A stretch of 64,000 nt of DNA from CAVVJA01 sp963801715 (GTDB lineage Bacteria > Actinomycetota > Actinomycetes > Mycobacteriales > Jatrophihabitantaceae), in the NCBI GenBank assembly GCA_963801715.1, contig CAWDGB010000009.1:124001-188000 (forward strand), in the 5' to 3' direction. The notes under the pieces were generated by a model. The model was not told where the DNA came from and did no database searches. It saw only the letters and a program-made list of their open reading frames with translations. The position numbers and the translations under genes were made by a program. Each line of letters begins with the position of its first letter. The stretch's first letter is position 1. Below, piece after piece: positions 53,417 to 62,700 of the stretch.

Positions 53417-54592
53417 ATGTACGGAGCGACCAAGGACGAGCTGCAGGCCACGCTGGCTGAGATCCGGGACGCCGGCTTGTTCAAGGCTGAGCGCGAGCTC
53501 TCGTCACCGCAGGCGGCGCGCGTGCGGGCGAACGGGCGCGAGGTGCTGAACTTCTGCGCCAACAACTACCTCGGCCTCGCGGATCATCCGCAGATCGTTG
53601 CCGCGGCCAAGGCAGCGCTCGACGAGTGGGGCTTCGGCATGGCGAGCGTGCGGTTCATCTGCGGCACCCAGACCCAGCACACTGAGCTCGAAGCCCGGCT
53701 GTCGCGGTTCCTGCACACCGAGGGGACGATCTTGTTCTCCTCCTGCTTCGATGCCAACGGGGGAGTATTCGAGGTTTTGCTCGACGACCGGGACGTCGTG
53801 ATCTCGGACGAGCTCAACCACGCGTCGATCATCGACGGGATCCGGTTGTGCAAGGCGGCCCGGCGGCGCTATCGCAACCGGGACATGACAGACCTGGAGG
53901 TTCAGCTGAAGGAATCCATGGGGGCCCGGCGACGACTGATCGCGACAGACGGCGTGTTCTCGATGGACGGTTACCTCGCGCCCCTGGACGAGATCTGCGC
54001 TTTGGCCGAGCGCTACGGCGCGCTGGTGCTGGTCGACGACTCACATGCCGTCGGGTTCGTCGGGCCCACGGGCGCGGGCACACCTGAGCTGTTCGGCGTC
54101 GCCGATCGGGTCGACATCGTCACGGGCACCCTGGGCAAGGCCCTCGGTGGGGCGTCCGGCGGCTACGTGAGCTCCCGGGCCGAGATCGTGGAACTGTTGC
54201 GCCAACGGTCGCGTCCGTACCTGTTCTCCAACGCGGTCGCGCCGTCGGTCGTCGCCGGCTCCCTGGCGGCGCTCGACCTGGTGGCCGGTAGCGACGAGCA
54301 GCGCGCGGCCTTGCGTCGCAATACGACGTTGTTCCGCCGCCGGATGACCGACGAAGGCTTCGATGTGTTGCCCGGCGAGCACCCCATCACGCCGGTCATG
54401 TTCGGCGACGCCAAGCGGGCGACCGCGATTGCCGACGCGATGCTCGAAGAGGGCGTCTACGTCATCGCGTTCTCCTTCCCGGTCGTGCCGAGGGAGAAGG
54501 CCCGGATCCGAGTGCAGCTATCCGCCGCGCATTCCGAGCGAGACGTCGAGACGTGTGTGCAGGCGTTCGTCGCGGCGCAGTCCGCGACTTAG
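53417..54592 (+). CDS. kbl: Glycine C-acetyltransferase (2-amino-3-ketobutyrate CoA ligase)
   Basis: This is a 391-residue PLP enzyme of the alpha-oxoamine synthase family. The segments FCANNYLGLADHPQIVAAAK and FGMASVRFICGTQTQHTELE are typical. The PLP Lys is in IVTGTLGKALGGASGGYVSS near residue 240, and VLVDDSHAVGFVGPTGAGTP lies upstream of it. ATG 53417 has GAGGAG 6 bases upstream. With tdh it breaks down threonine to glycine and acetyl-CoA. Confidence 0.93.
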   Translation: MYGATKDELQATLAEIRDAGLFKAERELSSPQAARVRANGREVLNFCANNYLGLADHPQIVAAAKAALDEWGFGMASVRFICGTQTQHTELEARLSRFLHTEGTILFSSCFDANGGVFEVLLDDRDVVISDELNHASIIDGIRLCKAARRRYRNRDMTDLEVQLKESMGARRRLIATDGVFSMDGYLAPLDEICALAERYGALVLVDDSHAVGFVGPTGAGTPELFGVADRVDIVTGTLGKALGGASGGYVSSRAEIVELLRQRSRPYLFSNAVAPSVVAGSLAALDLVAGSDEQRAALRRNTTLFRRRMTDEGFDVLPGEHPITPVMFGDAKRATAIADAMLEEGVYVIAFSFPVVPREKARIRVQLSAAHSERDVETCVQAFVAAQSAT

Positions 54593-54604
54593 CGCCTGCG
54601 GCTC

Positions 54605-55093
54605 TTAGCCAGCACCGGCGCTATCGGCCTCGGCCACGAAGGCGTCGCTGACGTACCGGGCGAGACCCGGCTCGATTGTCTCGTAGTGCGCAGTGAACCG
54701 TTCGTCGGTGACGTACATCTCGCCCAGGCTTCGGTGCATGGCCGGCGGGCAGTCATAGAACCAGCGGGCGATGTGCTGCCGGTGCTCCCGAGCCGTCTCG
54801 ATCGCCGCTGCACCGTGGGCCGGAACACCGGAGCGCAGCAACTCGGCGAATCGCTGCTCGATGCGGTTGGCCTCGGCCTTGATCCGCAGCCAGTCCTCCT
54901 TCGCATAGGTGGACGTACGTCGATCGGACTGCGACCACGCGTCGGCCTCCCCCCACCGCTGCTCGGCCTCGGCGGTCCACTCCGCGCCGCGGTAGTCGGC
55001 GCCGAACACTTCGAACTGCTCCTCGGGGTTCAGCGACATACCCATTTTCTGTGCCTCCATCTCGTGCTCAATCGCGTCCACCAGCGAGCCCAT
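54605..55093 (-). CDS. TipAS-domain protein lacking the MerR DNA-binding half
   Basis: This is a 162-residue protein from ATG 55093. It begins with the end of a coiled coil (SLVDAIEHEMEAQKMGMSLN followed by PEEQFEVFGADYRG), exactly as in the dimerisation helix of TipAL-type MerR regulators. It then holds the TipAS antibiotic-binding domain: WGEADAWSQSDRRTSTYAKE and HIARWFYDCPPAMHRSLGEM. The winged-helix half that should come first is absent: a stop precedes this frame after about 11 codons. TipAS binds thiopeptides covalently. A MerR-type promoter is just upstream, so it may still be drug-controlled by another regulator. Confidence 0.8.
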   Translation of the reverse strand: MGSLVDAIEHEMEAQKMGMSLNPEEQFEVFGADYRGAEWTAEAEQRWGEADAWSQSDRRTSTYAKEDWLRIKAEANRIEQRFAELLRSGVPAHGAAAIETAREHRQHIARWFYDCPPAMHRSLGEMYVTDERFTAHYETIEPGLARYVSDAFVAEADSAGAG

Positions 55094-55131
55094 CCGCTCA
55101 GCATCTGCTCCTCCTCGCTAGGGTGTGCACC

Positions 55132-55162
55132 ACTCTGCGCCCTCACGTTGCGTCAAGGTCAA
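55132..55162 (-). promoter_or_regulatory. MerR-type promoter of the TipAS gene
   Basis: On the minus strand, TTGACC (55162-55157) and CAGAGT (55137-55132) are 19 bases apart, the long spacing that MerR-family activators correct. The spacer contains the imperfect palindrome CCTTGACGCAACGTGAGG. It lies about 40 bases before the TipAS start, with GAGGAGGAG between. By family knowledge this would be bound by a TipAL-like MerR dimer. Confidence 0.55.
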
Positions 55163-55236
55163 GCGATGTCCGCGATGCGCTCCGACCGCCGATACGCCGA
55201 CCGGCGGGCGGGGCTTTCGCCATGTCGATGGCGCTG

Positions 55237-55252
55237 GTTACACAGGCGAAAC
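55237..55252 (+). promoter_or_regulatory. GlnR-box match upstream of amtB
   Basis: GTTAC, six bases (ACAGGC), then GAAAC exactly fits the actinobacterial GlnR consensus gTnAC-n6-GaAAC. It lies 91-106 bases before the amtB start. A second half site at the expected 22-base distance is not clear. GlnR activates amtB-glnK-glnD under nitrogen limitation in streptomycetes and relatives, so the site fits its gene. Confidence 0.6.
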
Positions 55253-55342
55253 ACCATGGGCCCATTGCGTTAACAGGCACCCCGCAACCTGTCGGCAGCG
55301 CGCTCTCCGGCGCGTTGAGACCTGACCCAAGGGGGACCCCCT

Positions 55343-56731
55343 GTGTCACAACTAGCGTTGGCGGCGACGCAGTACGTGCCGTTCGATTCGAAGAAGAGTC
55401 TGAACTCCGGAGACACCGCGTGGGTACTGGCTTCGGCCGCTCTCGTGTTGTTGATGACCCCGGGGCTGGCCTTCTTCTACGGCGGCATGGTGCGCGCCAA
55501 ACAAATGCTCGGCATGCTGATCCAGAACTTCGCGGCTATCGCGGTCGTGAGCCTCACCTGGATCCTCATCGGCTTCTCCCTAGCTTTCGGCGGGGAGGGC
55601 AAGTTCCTCGGCGACCTGCACTTCTTTGGCATGCAGAACGTCAACGACGTCGTCCCCGCGCTGGGTACCGCGCAGACGATCCCGACTCTCGCGTTCGTCG
55701 CTTTCCAAGTGACGTTCGCGATCATCACCCCAGCCTTGATCACCGGCGCGGCGGCCGACCGTTGGAAATTCGGCGCGTTCGTGGCCTTCGTCGCGGTGTG
55801 GTCGATCGTTATCTATGCCCCGGTCGCGCACTGGGTGTTCGACGGCTATGGCTGGCTCAACCAATCCCTGCAACCGGCCGGCAAGTTCTTCGCCGAAGAC
55901 TTCGCCGGAGGAACCGTTGTCCATATCAATGCGGGTGCCGCGGGTCTCGCAATGGCGCTCGTGCTGGGCAAGCGCCGGGGCTGGCCGCGGGAGAAGATGC
56001 GGGGCAACAACATCCCATTCGTCATGCTCGGCGCCGGCCTGCTGTGGTTCGGCTGGTTCGGATTCAACGCCGGATCGGCACTGACAGCCGGCGACCTTGC
56101 GTCCTACGCCTGGGTCAACACCAACACGGCGACAGCGACGGCGTTGCTGGCCTGGATCATCGTGGAGAAGCTGCGCTACGGGAAGTCCACGGCTCTCGGC
56201 GCCGCGTCTGGCGCTGTCGCCGGGCTGGTCGCGATCACCCCCTGCGCCGGCTTCGTCAGCCCGATCGGGTCAATCTTCATCGGTCTGCTCGCCGGAAGCA
56301 TCTGTGCGTTTGCGATCAACCTGAAGAACAAGTTCGGCTATGACGACTCGCTCGACGTCGTCGGGGTGCACCTCGTCGGCGGCTGGATCGGCACGCTGTG
56401 CATCGGCTTCTTCAGCACCACCGGCACCAACTCGCTCGCGAACGACGGCATCCTGTACGGCGGCGGGGGCAAGTACGGCGGATGGAACCTACTGCTGCAC
56501 CAGTTCATGGCCGCCGGAGCGGTGACGATCTTCTCCTTCGCCGGTACCTTCGTCATCGCCAAGGTGATCGGGCTGTTCTTCAAGACTCGGGTCAGCGAGG
56601 ACGAGGAACTGTTGGGTCTCGACCTCGCGATCCACGGTGAGTCGGCATACGACTTCGGCCCGATCGGTGGGGTCGGTGCGGGTGACTACGTGCCCGCGCC
56701 GGCGGGAAGTAAAGAGAGGGTGGATGCATGA
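55343..56731 (+). CDS. amtB: Ammonium transporter
   Basis: This is a 462-residue membrane protein with 11 hydrophobic segments. It shows the AmtB start LVLLMTPGLAFFYGGMVRAK, the channel His region GGTVVHINAGAAGLAMALVL and the later FVSPIGSIFIGLLAGSICAF. It carries ammonium into the cell and is blocked by the PII protein encoded next. The start is GTG 55343 after a GGGGGACC run. Its stop overlaps the glnB start by four bases, giving the usual amtB-PII operon. Confidence 0.94.
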   Translation: MSQLALAATQYVPFDSKKSLNSGDTAWVLASAALVLLMTPGLAFFYGGMVRAKQMLGMLIQNFAAIAVVSLTWILIGFSLAFGGEGKFLGDLHFFGMQNVNDVVPALGTAQTIPTLAFVAFQVTFAIITPALITGAAADRWKFGAFVAFVAVWSIVIYAPVAHWVFDGYGWLNQSLQPAGKFFAEDFAGGTVVHINAGAAGLAMALVLGKRRGWPREKMRGNNIPFVMLGAGLLWFGWFGFNAGSALTAGDLASYAWVNTNTATATALLAWIIVEKLRYGKSTALGAASGAVAGLVAITPCAGFVSPIGSIFIGLLAGSICAFAINLKNKFGYDDSLDVVGVHLVGGWIGTLCIGFFSTTGTNSLANDGILYGGGGKYGGWNLLLHQFMAAGAVTIFSFAGTFVIAKVIGLFFKTRVSEDEELLGLDLAIHGESAYDFGPIGGVGAGDYVPAPAGSKERVDA

Positions 56732-57066
56732 AGCTCATCACCGCGGTCATCAAGCCGTTCAAGCTCGATGACGTGAAGGCCGCCCTCGAAGTGCTCGGCG
56801 TGCAGGGGCTCACCGTGAGCGAGGTGCAGGGCTTCGGGCGCCAGCGCGGCCACGTCGAGGTGTATCGGGGCGCCGAGTACACCGTCGACCTCGTGCCGAA
56901 GGTGCGGGTCGAAGTGCTGGTCGACGTCGTGGATGCGGACAAGGTCGTCGATGCCGTGCTCGAGGCAGCGCGAACGGGCAAGATCGGCGACGGTAAGGTG
57001 TGGGTCACCGACATCGACACCGTGATCCGGGTAAGGACAGGTGAGCGGGACGCCGACGCGCTCTGA
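56728..57066 (+). CDS. glnB: Nitrogen regulatory protein PII
   Basis: This is a 112-residue PII protein with the full pattern: MKLITAVIKPFKLDDVKAAL, the T-loop RGHVEVYRGAEYTVDLVPKV containing the modifiable Tyr (the EYTVD part) and the C-terminal GKIGDGKVWVTDIDTVIRVR. In actinobacteria it is usually called GlnK and is adenylylated rather than uridylylated on the T-loop Tyr by GlnD. It senses 2-oxoglutarate and ATP/ADP and controls AmtB. It overlaps amtB and glnD at both ends. Confidence 0.94.
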   Translation: MKLITAVIKPFKLDDVKAALEVLGVQGLTVSEVQGFGRQRGHVEVYRGAEYTVDLVPKVRVEVLVDVVDADKVVDAVLEAARTGKIGDGKVWVTDIDTVIRVRTGERDADAL

Positions 57067-59389
57067 CCGACCGCGCGCGGTTGCGGCGGACGGTTTAGGC
57101 ACAGTCCGGGCTGGCGTGTTACGCCAGCCCGGACTTGTCGGTGAGCGCCTGCGCGGAGCGCTGTCTGATGCCTACGACGCCTGGCTGCAAGGGCTGAACG
57201 CCAGCCACCTGCTGGGTGCCGGCACAGCGCTGGTCGCTGTCGGCGGTTTGGGCCGCCGCGAAGCCGCCCCCTACTCGGATGTCGACCTGCTGCTCGTGCA
57301 CACCGGAAAGGCCGAGCAGGTCAAGGACGTCGCCGACGCTCTCTGGTATCCAATCTGGGACAGCAAGGTCCGGCTCGATCACGCGGTGCGCACGCCGGAC
57401 CAGGCGCTGCGCGTTGCGCAGGACGATGTGAAGGCGCTGCTCAGCCTCCTTGCCGTCCGACATGTCACGGGGGATGCGGGCGTGTCCGGGCCGTTGCGGG
57501 AGCGGCTCCTCGATCTGTGGCGGGCCACCGCGCCCAAACGGGTTCCCGAGCTACGCGAGATCTGTCTCGCCCGCTGGCGGATCGCCGGCGATGCGGCGTT
57601 CCTGCTCGAGCCCAACCTGAAGGACGCGCGGGGCGGCCTCCGGGACGCACAGATCCTGCACGCGCTCGCTATCGCCCAGCTCGTGGACTATCCGCAAGCG
57701 GTGCGGGAGGCGTACGGCACGTTGCTTGACATCCGCGGCGAGCTGCATCGACGGCTCAAGCGAGACGAGGACGTGCTTCGGCAGCAGGAGCAGCCGGAGC
57801 TGGCGCGGACCTTCGGCGTGTCCAACGCCGACGCGTTACTCCGCCGGGCCAACGAAGCCGCACGCACGGTCGGGCTCGCGCTGGACATCGCCTGGCGCCG
57901 GGTCGAGATCCGCCGCCGGCCCCAGCGCGCACTGTCGTCACGCCGGCTATTGCCGGGAAGATTCGGCGCGGCTGCGGCCGATCGCACACCGCTCGCCAAG
58001 GACGTCGTCGCCCAAGACGGCGAGGTGGTACTCGCCCTGGCCGCAGACCCGTGGGCCGACCCGGTGCTGGTGATCCGCGCCGCGCGGGCGGCTGCGGACA
58101 ACGACCTGCCGCTGTCCCCGTTCGCGCTGGAACGGTTGGCCACGGAGAGCTCCTCGCTCCCCCAGCCGTGGCCGGCCGAGGCGCTGGACGATTTCGTGGC
58201 GTTGCTCGGCACCGGGCGCCGGGCGGTGCCGGTCCTCGAATCCTTCGACCAGGCTGGGCTACTCGTTCGGCTGGTGCCGGAATGGAACGCCGTCCGCTTC
58301 GCCGCCCAGCACAACCCGGTGCATCGCTGGACCGTCGACCGGCACCTGCTGGAAACGGCTGCCCAAGCCGCCGATCTGGTCCGCCAAGTGTCGCGACCGG
58401 ACCTGCTGCTCATCGGCGCCCTGCTGCACGACATCGGCAAGGGATACCCCGGCGCCGACCACTCGGTGACCGGCGCCGTCATGACGGAGAAGATCGCGAA
58501 CCGCATGGGTCTGTCGTACGGAGACGCCGCGACCGTGACGGCGCTCGTGCGTCATCATCTGTTGCTCCCCAACACGGCAACCGGCCGTGATCTGGCCGAT
58601 CCGATGACCATCACGACGGTGGCCGATTCAGTCGGCGGGTCGGTCGAGCTGCTCGAGTTGTTGCAGGCCCTTGCGATTGCCGACGCCCTGGCGACCGGGC
58701 CCGCGGTCTGGAGTGACTGGAAGGCCGGCCTGGTCGATGACCTCGTACGCCGCACTCGCGCCGTCCTCGGTGGCGCCCCGCTGCCCGCCGCGCCGGCGCT
58801 GGACGATCGCGGACGTCGCCTGGCCGAGGCGGGCGCGCTCGCCGTGGAGATGGTGGGCGACGAGGTCCTGGTGGCCGCGCCGGACTCGCCGGGTGTCCTG
58901 TCCCGCACCGCGGGCGTGCTCGCCCTGCACTCGCTGGATGTGCGCTCGGCATCGATCCACACCCACGCCGGGATGGCTGTCAATTCGTTCGTGGTCGAGG
59001 CCAGGTTCGGGACGGCTCCGGGCGTCGCGATCCTGCGTAATGACCTGATCCGGTCGCTCGAGTGGTCCCTCCCGCTCGCCGAGCGGCTGGCGGCCAAGGA
59101 GCGGGCCTATGCCCGCGGCGACACGGCCGGCCGTCAGCCCCCTACGGTCCGCTGGCTGGACGATGCGGCCACGGATGCGACCGTGCTCGAACTCCGGACT
59201 GACGACGCCATCGGTCTGCTGTATCGGGTTACGGCCGTTCTCGAGCGCTGCGGGGTGGACATCCGCTCGGCCCGCGTCTCGTCTCTCGGCGGCTCCGTCG
59301 TCGACGCGTTCTACGTGACTGCGGCGGATGGCCGCCGGGTGCCCGTCGCCTCCCGCAAACACATCGAGGCGGCGCTCCAGCAGATCTAG
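57041..59389 (+). CDS. glnD: PII-modifying nucleotidyltransferase/hydrolase GlnD
   Basis: This is a 782-residue protein read from GTG 57041, overlapping glnB by 26 bases. The nucleotidyltransferase motif GGLGRREAAPYSDVDLLLVH is near residue 70, the HD phosphohydrolase part (LLIGALLHDIGKGYPGADHS) near 460, and two ACT domains follow, LVAAPDSPGVLSRTAGVLAL and DAIGLLYRVTAVLERCGVDI. In actinobacteria GlnD adenylylates PII. A perfect 15-bp hairpin lies inside its first codons, and GTG 57115 inside it is an alternative start that would shorten the protein by about 25 residues. Confidence 0.9.
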   Translation: MSGTPTRSDRPRAVAADGLGTVRAGVLRQPGLVGERLRGALSDAYDAWLQGLNASHLLGAGTALVAVGGLGRREAAPYSDVDLLLVHTGKAEQVKDVADALWYPIWDSKVRLDHAVRTPDQALRVAQDDVKALLSLLAVRHVTGDAGVSGPLRERLLDLWRATAPKRVPELREICLARWRIAGDAAFLLEPNLKDARGGLRDAQILHALAIAQLVDYPQAVREAYGTLLDIRGELHRRLKRDEDVLRQQEQPELARTFGVSNADALLRRANEAARTVGLALDIAWRRVEIRRRPQRALSSRRLLPGRFGAAAADRTPLAKDVVAQDGEVVLALAADPWADPVLVIRAARAAADNDLPLSPFALERLATESSSLPQPWPAEALDDFVALLGTGRRAVPVLESFDQAGLLVRLVPEWNAVRFAAQHNPVHRWTVDRHLLETAAQAADLVRQVSRPDLLLIGALLHDIGKGYPGADHSVTGAVMTEKIANRMGLSYGDAATVTALVRHHLLLPNTATGRDLADPMTITTVADSVGGSVELLELLQALAIADALATGPAVWSDWKAGLVDDLVRRTRAVLGGAPLPAAPALDDRGRRLAEAGALAVEMVGDEVLVAAPDSPGVLSRTAGVLALHSLDVRSASIHTHAGMAVNSFVVEARFGTAPGVAILRNDLIRSLEWSLPLAERLAAKERAYARGDTAGRQPPTVRWLDDAATDATVLELRTDDAIGLLYRVTAVLERCGVDIRSARVSSLGGSVVDAFYVTAADGRRVPVASRKHIEAALQQI
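57103..57135 (+). terminator. Perfect hairpin inside the 5' end of glnD
   Basis: AGTCCGGGCTGGCGT (57103-57117) and its exact complement (57121-57135) with a GTT loop form a 15-bp GC-rich stem 36 bases after the glnB stop. Position and shape are those of a terminator or attenuator for amtB-glnB, yet it also codes for the early part of GlnD. No T-run follows. Confidence 0.5.
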
Positions 59390-59703
59390 CGTCTTTGCCG
59401 CGCGGGTCGACGCATTATGTCTCAAGCTCGAGTCGAACTTCCGTCTTGTCCCGCGTCTCCGTGGTACCAGTGGGACAGGTGAGCACCACGGGAATGCTCA
59501 CCCGTACCACCGATGCGCGCGAGCCGCCGGCAGCGTCTGCGTCGTCGGCGTAGTGCGCAGGGTGAGTACAGGCCGGTGTCGATTGGCCGGTAATGTGAAG
59601 GTGGTCTCGCGGGCCAACGACGTCCGGCGGGGTCTCCGCCGCATCAGTCACAGCCGATTGCGCTGCCGGCAGCTTGCTCCGCTCCAGCTACCGAGAGGTG
59701 CCC
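59390..59703. other. Intergenic region between glnD and gltB
   Basis: This 314-base gap has no supported gene. It should hold the gltB promoter. I looked for a GlnR box (gTnAC-n6-GaAAC) and found no convincing one. Only a weak antisense frame without motifs or a ribosome binding site is present. Confidence 0.5.
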
Positions 59704-62700
59704 GTGGAATTCTCCGCTGTGCCGTCTGCGAGAGGGCTCTACGACCCCCGCTACGAGTCCGACTCGTGCGGCGTGGCGTTCGTCGCTGATCTGCAGGGCC
59801 GGGCCAGCCACACGATCGTCGCGCACGCGCTCGCCGCCCTGCACAATCTCGATCACCGGGGTGCAGCCGGCGCCGAGCCGTCGTCGGGAGACGGTGCTGG
59901 CATCACCGTGCAGGTCCCAGATGCGTTCCTTCGCGACGTCAGCGGCTTGCAGTTGCCGCCCGTCGGCGCCTACGCCACCGGCATCGCCTTCTTGCCCGTC
60001 GATTCCCGGGCGGCGGCTGACGCAGTCGCTCTCGTCGAACAGGTCGCCGACGAGGAAGGACTGGTCGTCCTGGGCTGGCGGGACGTCCCCACCGACCCCG
60101 CCGGAGTAGGGCCGACGGCACGGCGGGTGATGCCTGCATTCCGGCAACTGTTCGTACGAGGCGCCGCCAACGAATCCGGCCTGGAATTGGAGCGCCGCGC
60201 TTTTTGCCTGCGCAAAGTGGCTGAGCGACGGGCTCGAGACCGCAACATTGGGTTGTATTTCCCGTCCTTTTCTGCGCGCACCTTTGTCTACAAAGGGATG
60301 CTCACCGCGGATCAGCTGGCGACATTCTTCCCGGATCTCACCGACGAGCGATTCAGCAGCGCTATCGGGATGGTGCATAGTCGATTTTCGACAAACACTT
60401 TCCCGTCCTGGCCTCTCGCGCATCCGTTCCGCTATGTCGCCCACAACGGGGAAATCAATACGATACGCGGTAACCGGAACTGGATGCAGACGCGAGAGGC
60501 CTTGCTCAAATCTGACCTCATTCCCGGTGACCTGACTCGGTTGTTCCCCATCTGCACGCCAGAGGCAAGCGACTCAGCGTCCTTCGACGAGGTGCTCGAG
60601 CTGCTCCATTTGGGCGGCCGCAGCCTGCCACACGCTGTGCTGATGATGATTCCGGAAGCCTGGGAAAATGCGACCCGAATGGACCCGGCGCGGCGAGATT
60701 TCTACGCGTTCCACGCTGCGCTCATGGAGCCATGGGATGGTCCGGCGTGCGTCAACTTCACTGATGGCACCGTCATCGGCGCGGTTCTCGATCGCAACGG
60801 TCTCCGACCCGGACGGTGGTGGCAGACCGCCGACGGGCTGGTCGTCCTCGGTAGCGAGTCCGGTGTGCTCGACATCGACCCAGCGCGCGTCGTGGCGAAG
60901 GGCCGGCTCCAGCCCGGGCGGATGTTCCTCGTCGACACCGCGCGCGGGCACATCGTGCATGACGACGAGATCAAGTCGGAGCTGGCCGCGGCGAAGCAGT
61001 ACGGCGAATGGCTGTACTCCGGGCTGCTCCAGTTGGCTGCCCTCCCGGACCGCGAGCACATGGTGTACCCGCACGAATCCGTCACCAGGCGGCAGCAGAT
61101 ATTTGGATACACCGAGGAAGAGCTGCGCGTTCTCATCGCACCCATGGCGAAGAGCGGTGTCGAGCCGATCGGATCAATGGGCACCGACACCCCGCTGGCG
61201 GGGCTGTCGAAACGTCCCCGCTTGCTGTTCGACTACTTCAGCGAGCTGTTCGCGCAGGTGACGAATCCGCCGCTCGACGCGATTCGCGAGGAGATGGTGA
61301 CCTCTCTCGCCGGCACGATCGGGCCGGAGCAGAACCTACTCAATCCAGGACCGGCGTCTTGTCGACACATAGTCGTTCCCCATCCGGTGATAGACAACGA
61401 CGAGCTGGCGAAGATCTGGAACATCAACGCCGACGGTGATCTGCCTGGCTTCGGCTGTGCGCTCATCGACGGGCGCTACCCGGTGCACGGTGGCGGTGAA
61501 GCCCTGGCCGGTGCGCTGGATCGGGTGCGCCGAGAAGCTTGCGACGCGATTAGCGCCGGCACCCGAATCCTGGTGCTGTCCGATCGCGGATGCGACGAGA
61601 ATTATGCGCCGATCCCGTCACTGCTGCTGACGTCCGCGGTACATCACCACTTGGTCTCGACCGGGCAACGTACTCAGGCCGGGCTCGTCGTGGAGACCGG
61701 TGAGGTGCGCGAGGTGCACCACGTCGCATTGCTGGTCGGCTATGGCGCCGCCGCGGTAAATCCGTACCTCGCGTTCGAGACCATCGACGACCTGGTCGCC
61801 CAGGGTGCGATATCCGGACTGAGCGCTGAACAGGCGATCGGGAACTACGTAAAAGCGCTGAGCAAGGGCGTGCTCAAGGTGATGTCGAAGATGGGCATCT
61901 CCACGATCGCGTCCTATATCGGCGCCCAGGTCTTCGAGTCGTTCGGTTTGGCCCAGGACGTGGTTGATGCTTACTTCGGAGGTACGCCGTCCCGGCTCGG
62001 CGGGGTTGGCCTCGACGTGCTCGCGAGCGAGGTCGCCGCCCGACATGCGCGGGCTTATCCGGTCGTGCCATCCGCGCTCGCCCATCGCCGGCTCGACGTC
62101 GGTGGTGAGTACCTGTGGCGCCGCGAGGGAGAGCTGCACCTGTTCAATCCGGAGACGGTGTTCCTGCTCCAGCACGCGACCCGGCAACGTCGATACGACG
62201 TGTTTCGCGAGTACACCGACACGGTGGAGCGGCTCAATCGCGAAGGTGGCACGCTGCGCGGGTTGTTCGCGTTGCGCGAAGGCGTTCGGCCGGCCGTCCC
62301 GCTGGACGAGGTGGAGCCGGTGTCCGAGATCGTGCGCCGGTTCGCGACCGGCGCCATGTCCTACGGCTCGATCTCGGCCGAGTCGCACGAGACGCTCGCG
62401 ATCGCGATGAACCGGATAGGCGGCAAGTCGAATTGCGGCGAGGGAGGCGAGGACGCGCGGCGTTTCACCCCGGATCCGAACGGCGATCTGCGTAGATCCG
62501 CGGTCAAGCAGGTGGCATCGGGCCGGTTCGGCGTTACCAGTCATTATCTGGTCAACGCCGATGACATTCAGATCAAGGTTGCGCAGGGCGCCAAGCCGGG
62601 GGAGGGCGGTCAGCTGCCTGGTTTCAAGGTGTATCCCTGGATCGCCCGTACGCGGCATTCGACACCGGGCGTTGGGCTGATCTCCCCGCCGCCACACCAC

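Noticed and set aside
59415..59651. 78-residue minus-strand reading frame between glnD and gltB
   Set aside because: No Shine-Dalgarno sequence or known motif is present; it fills an expected promoter region.
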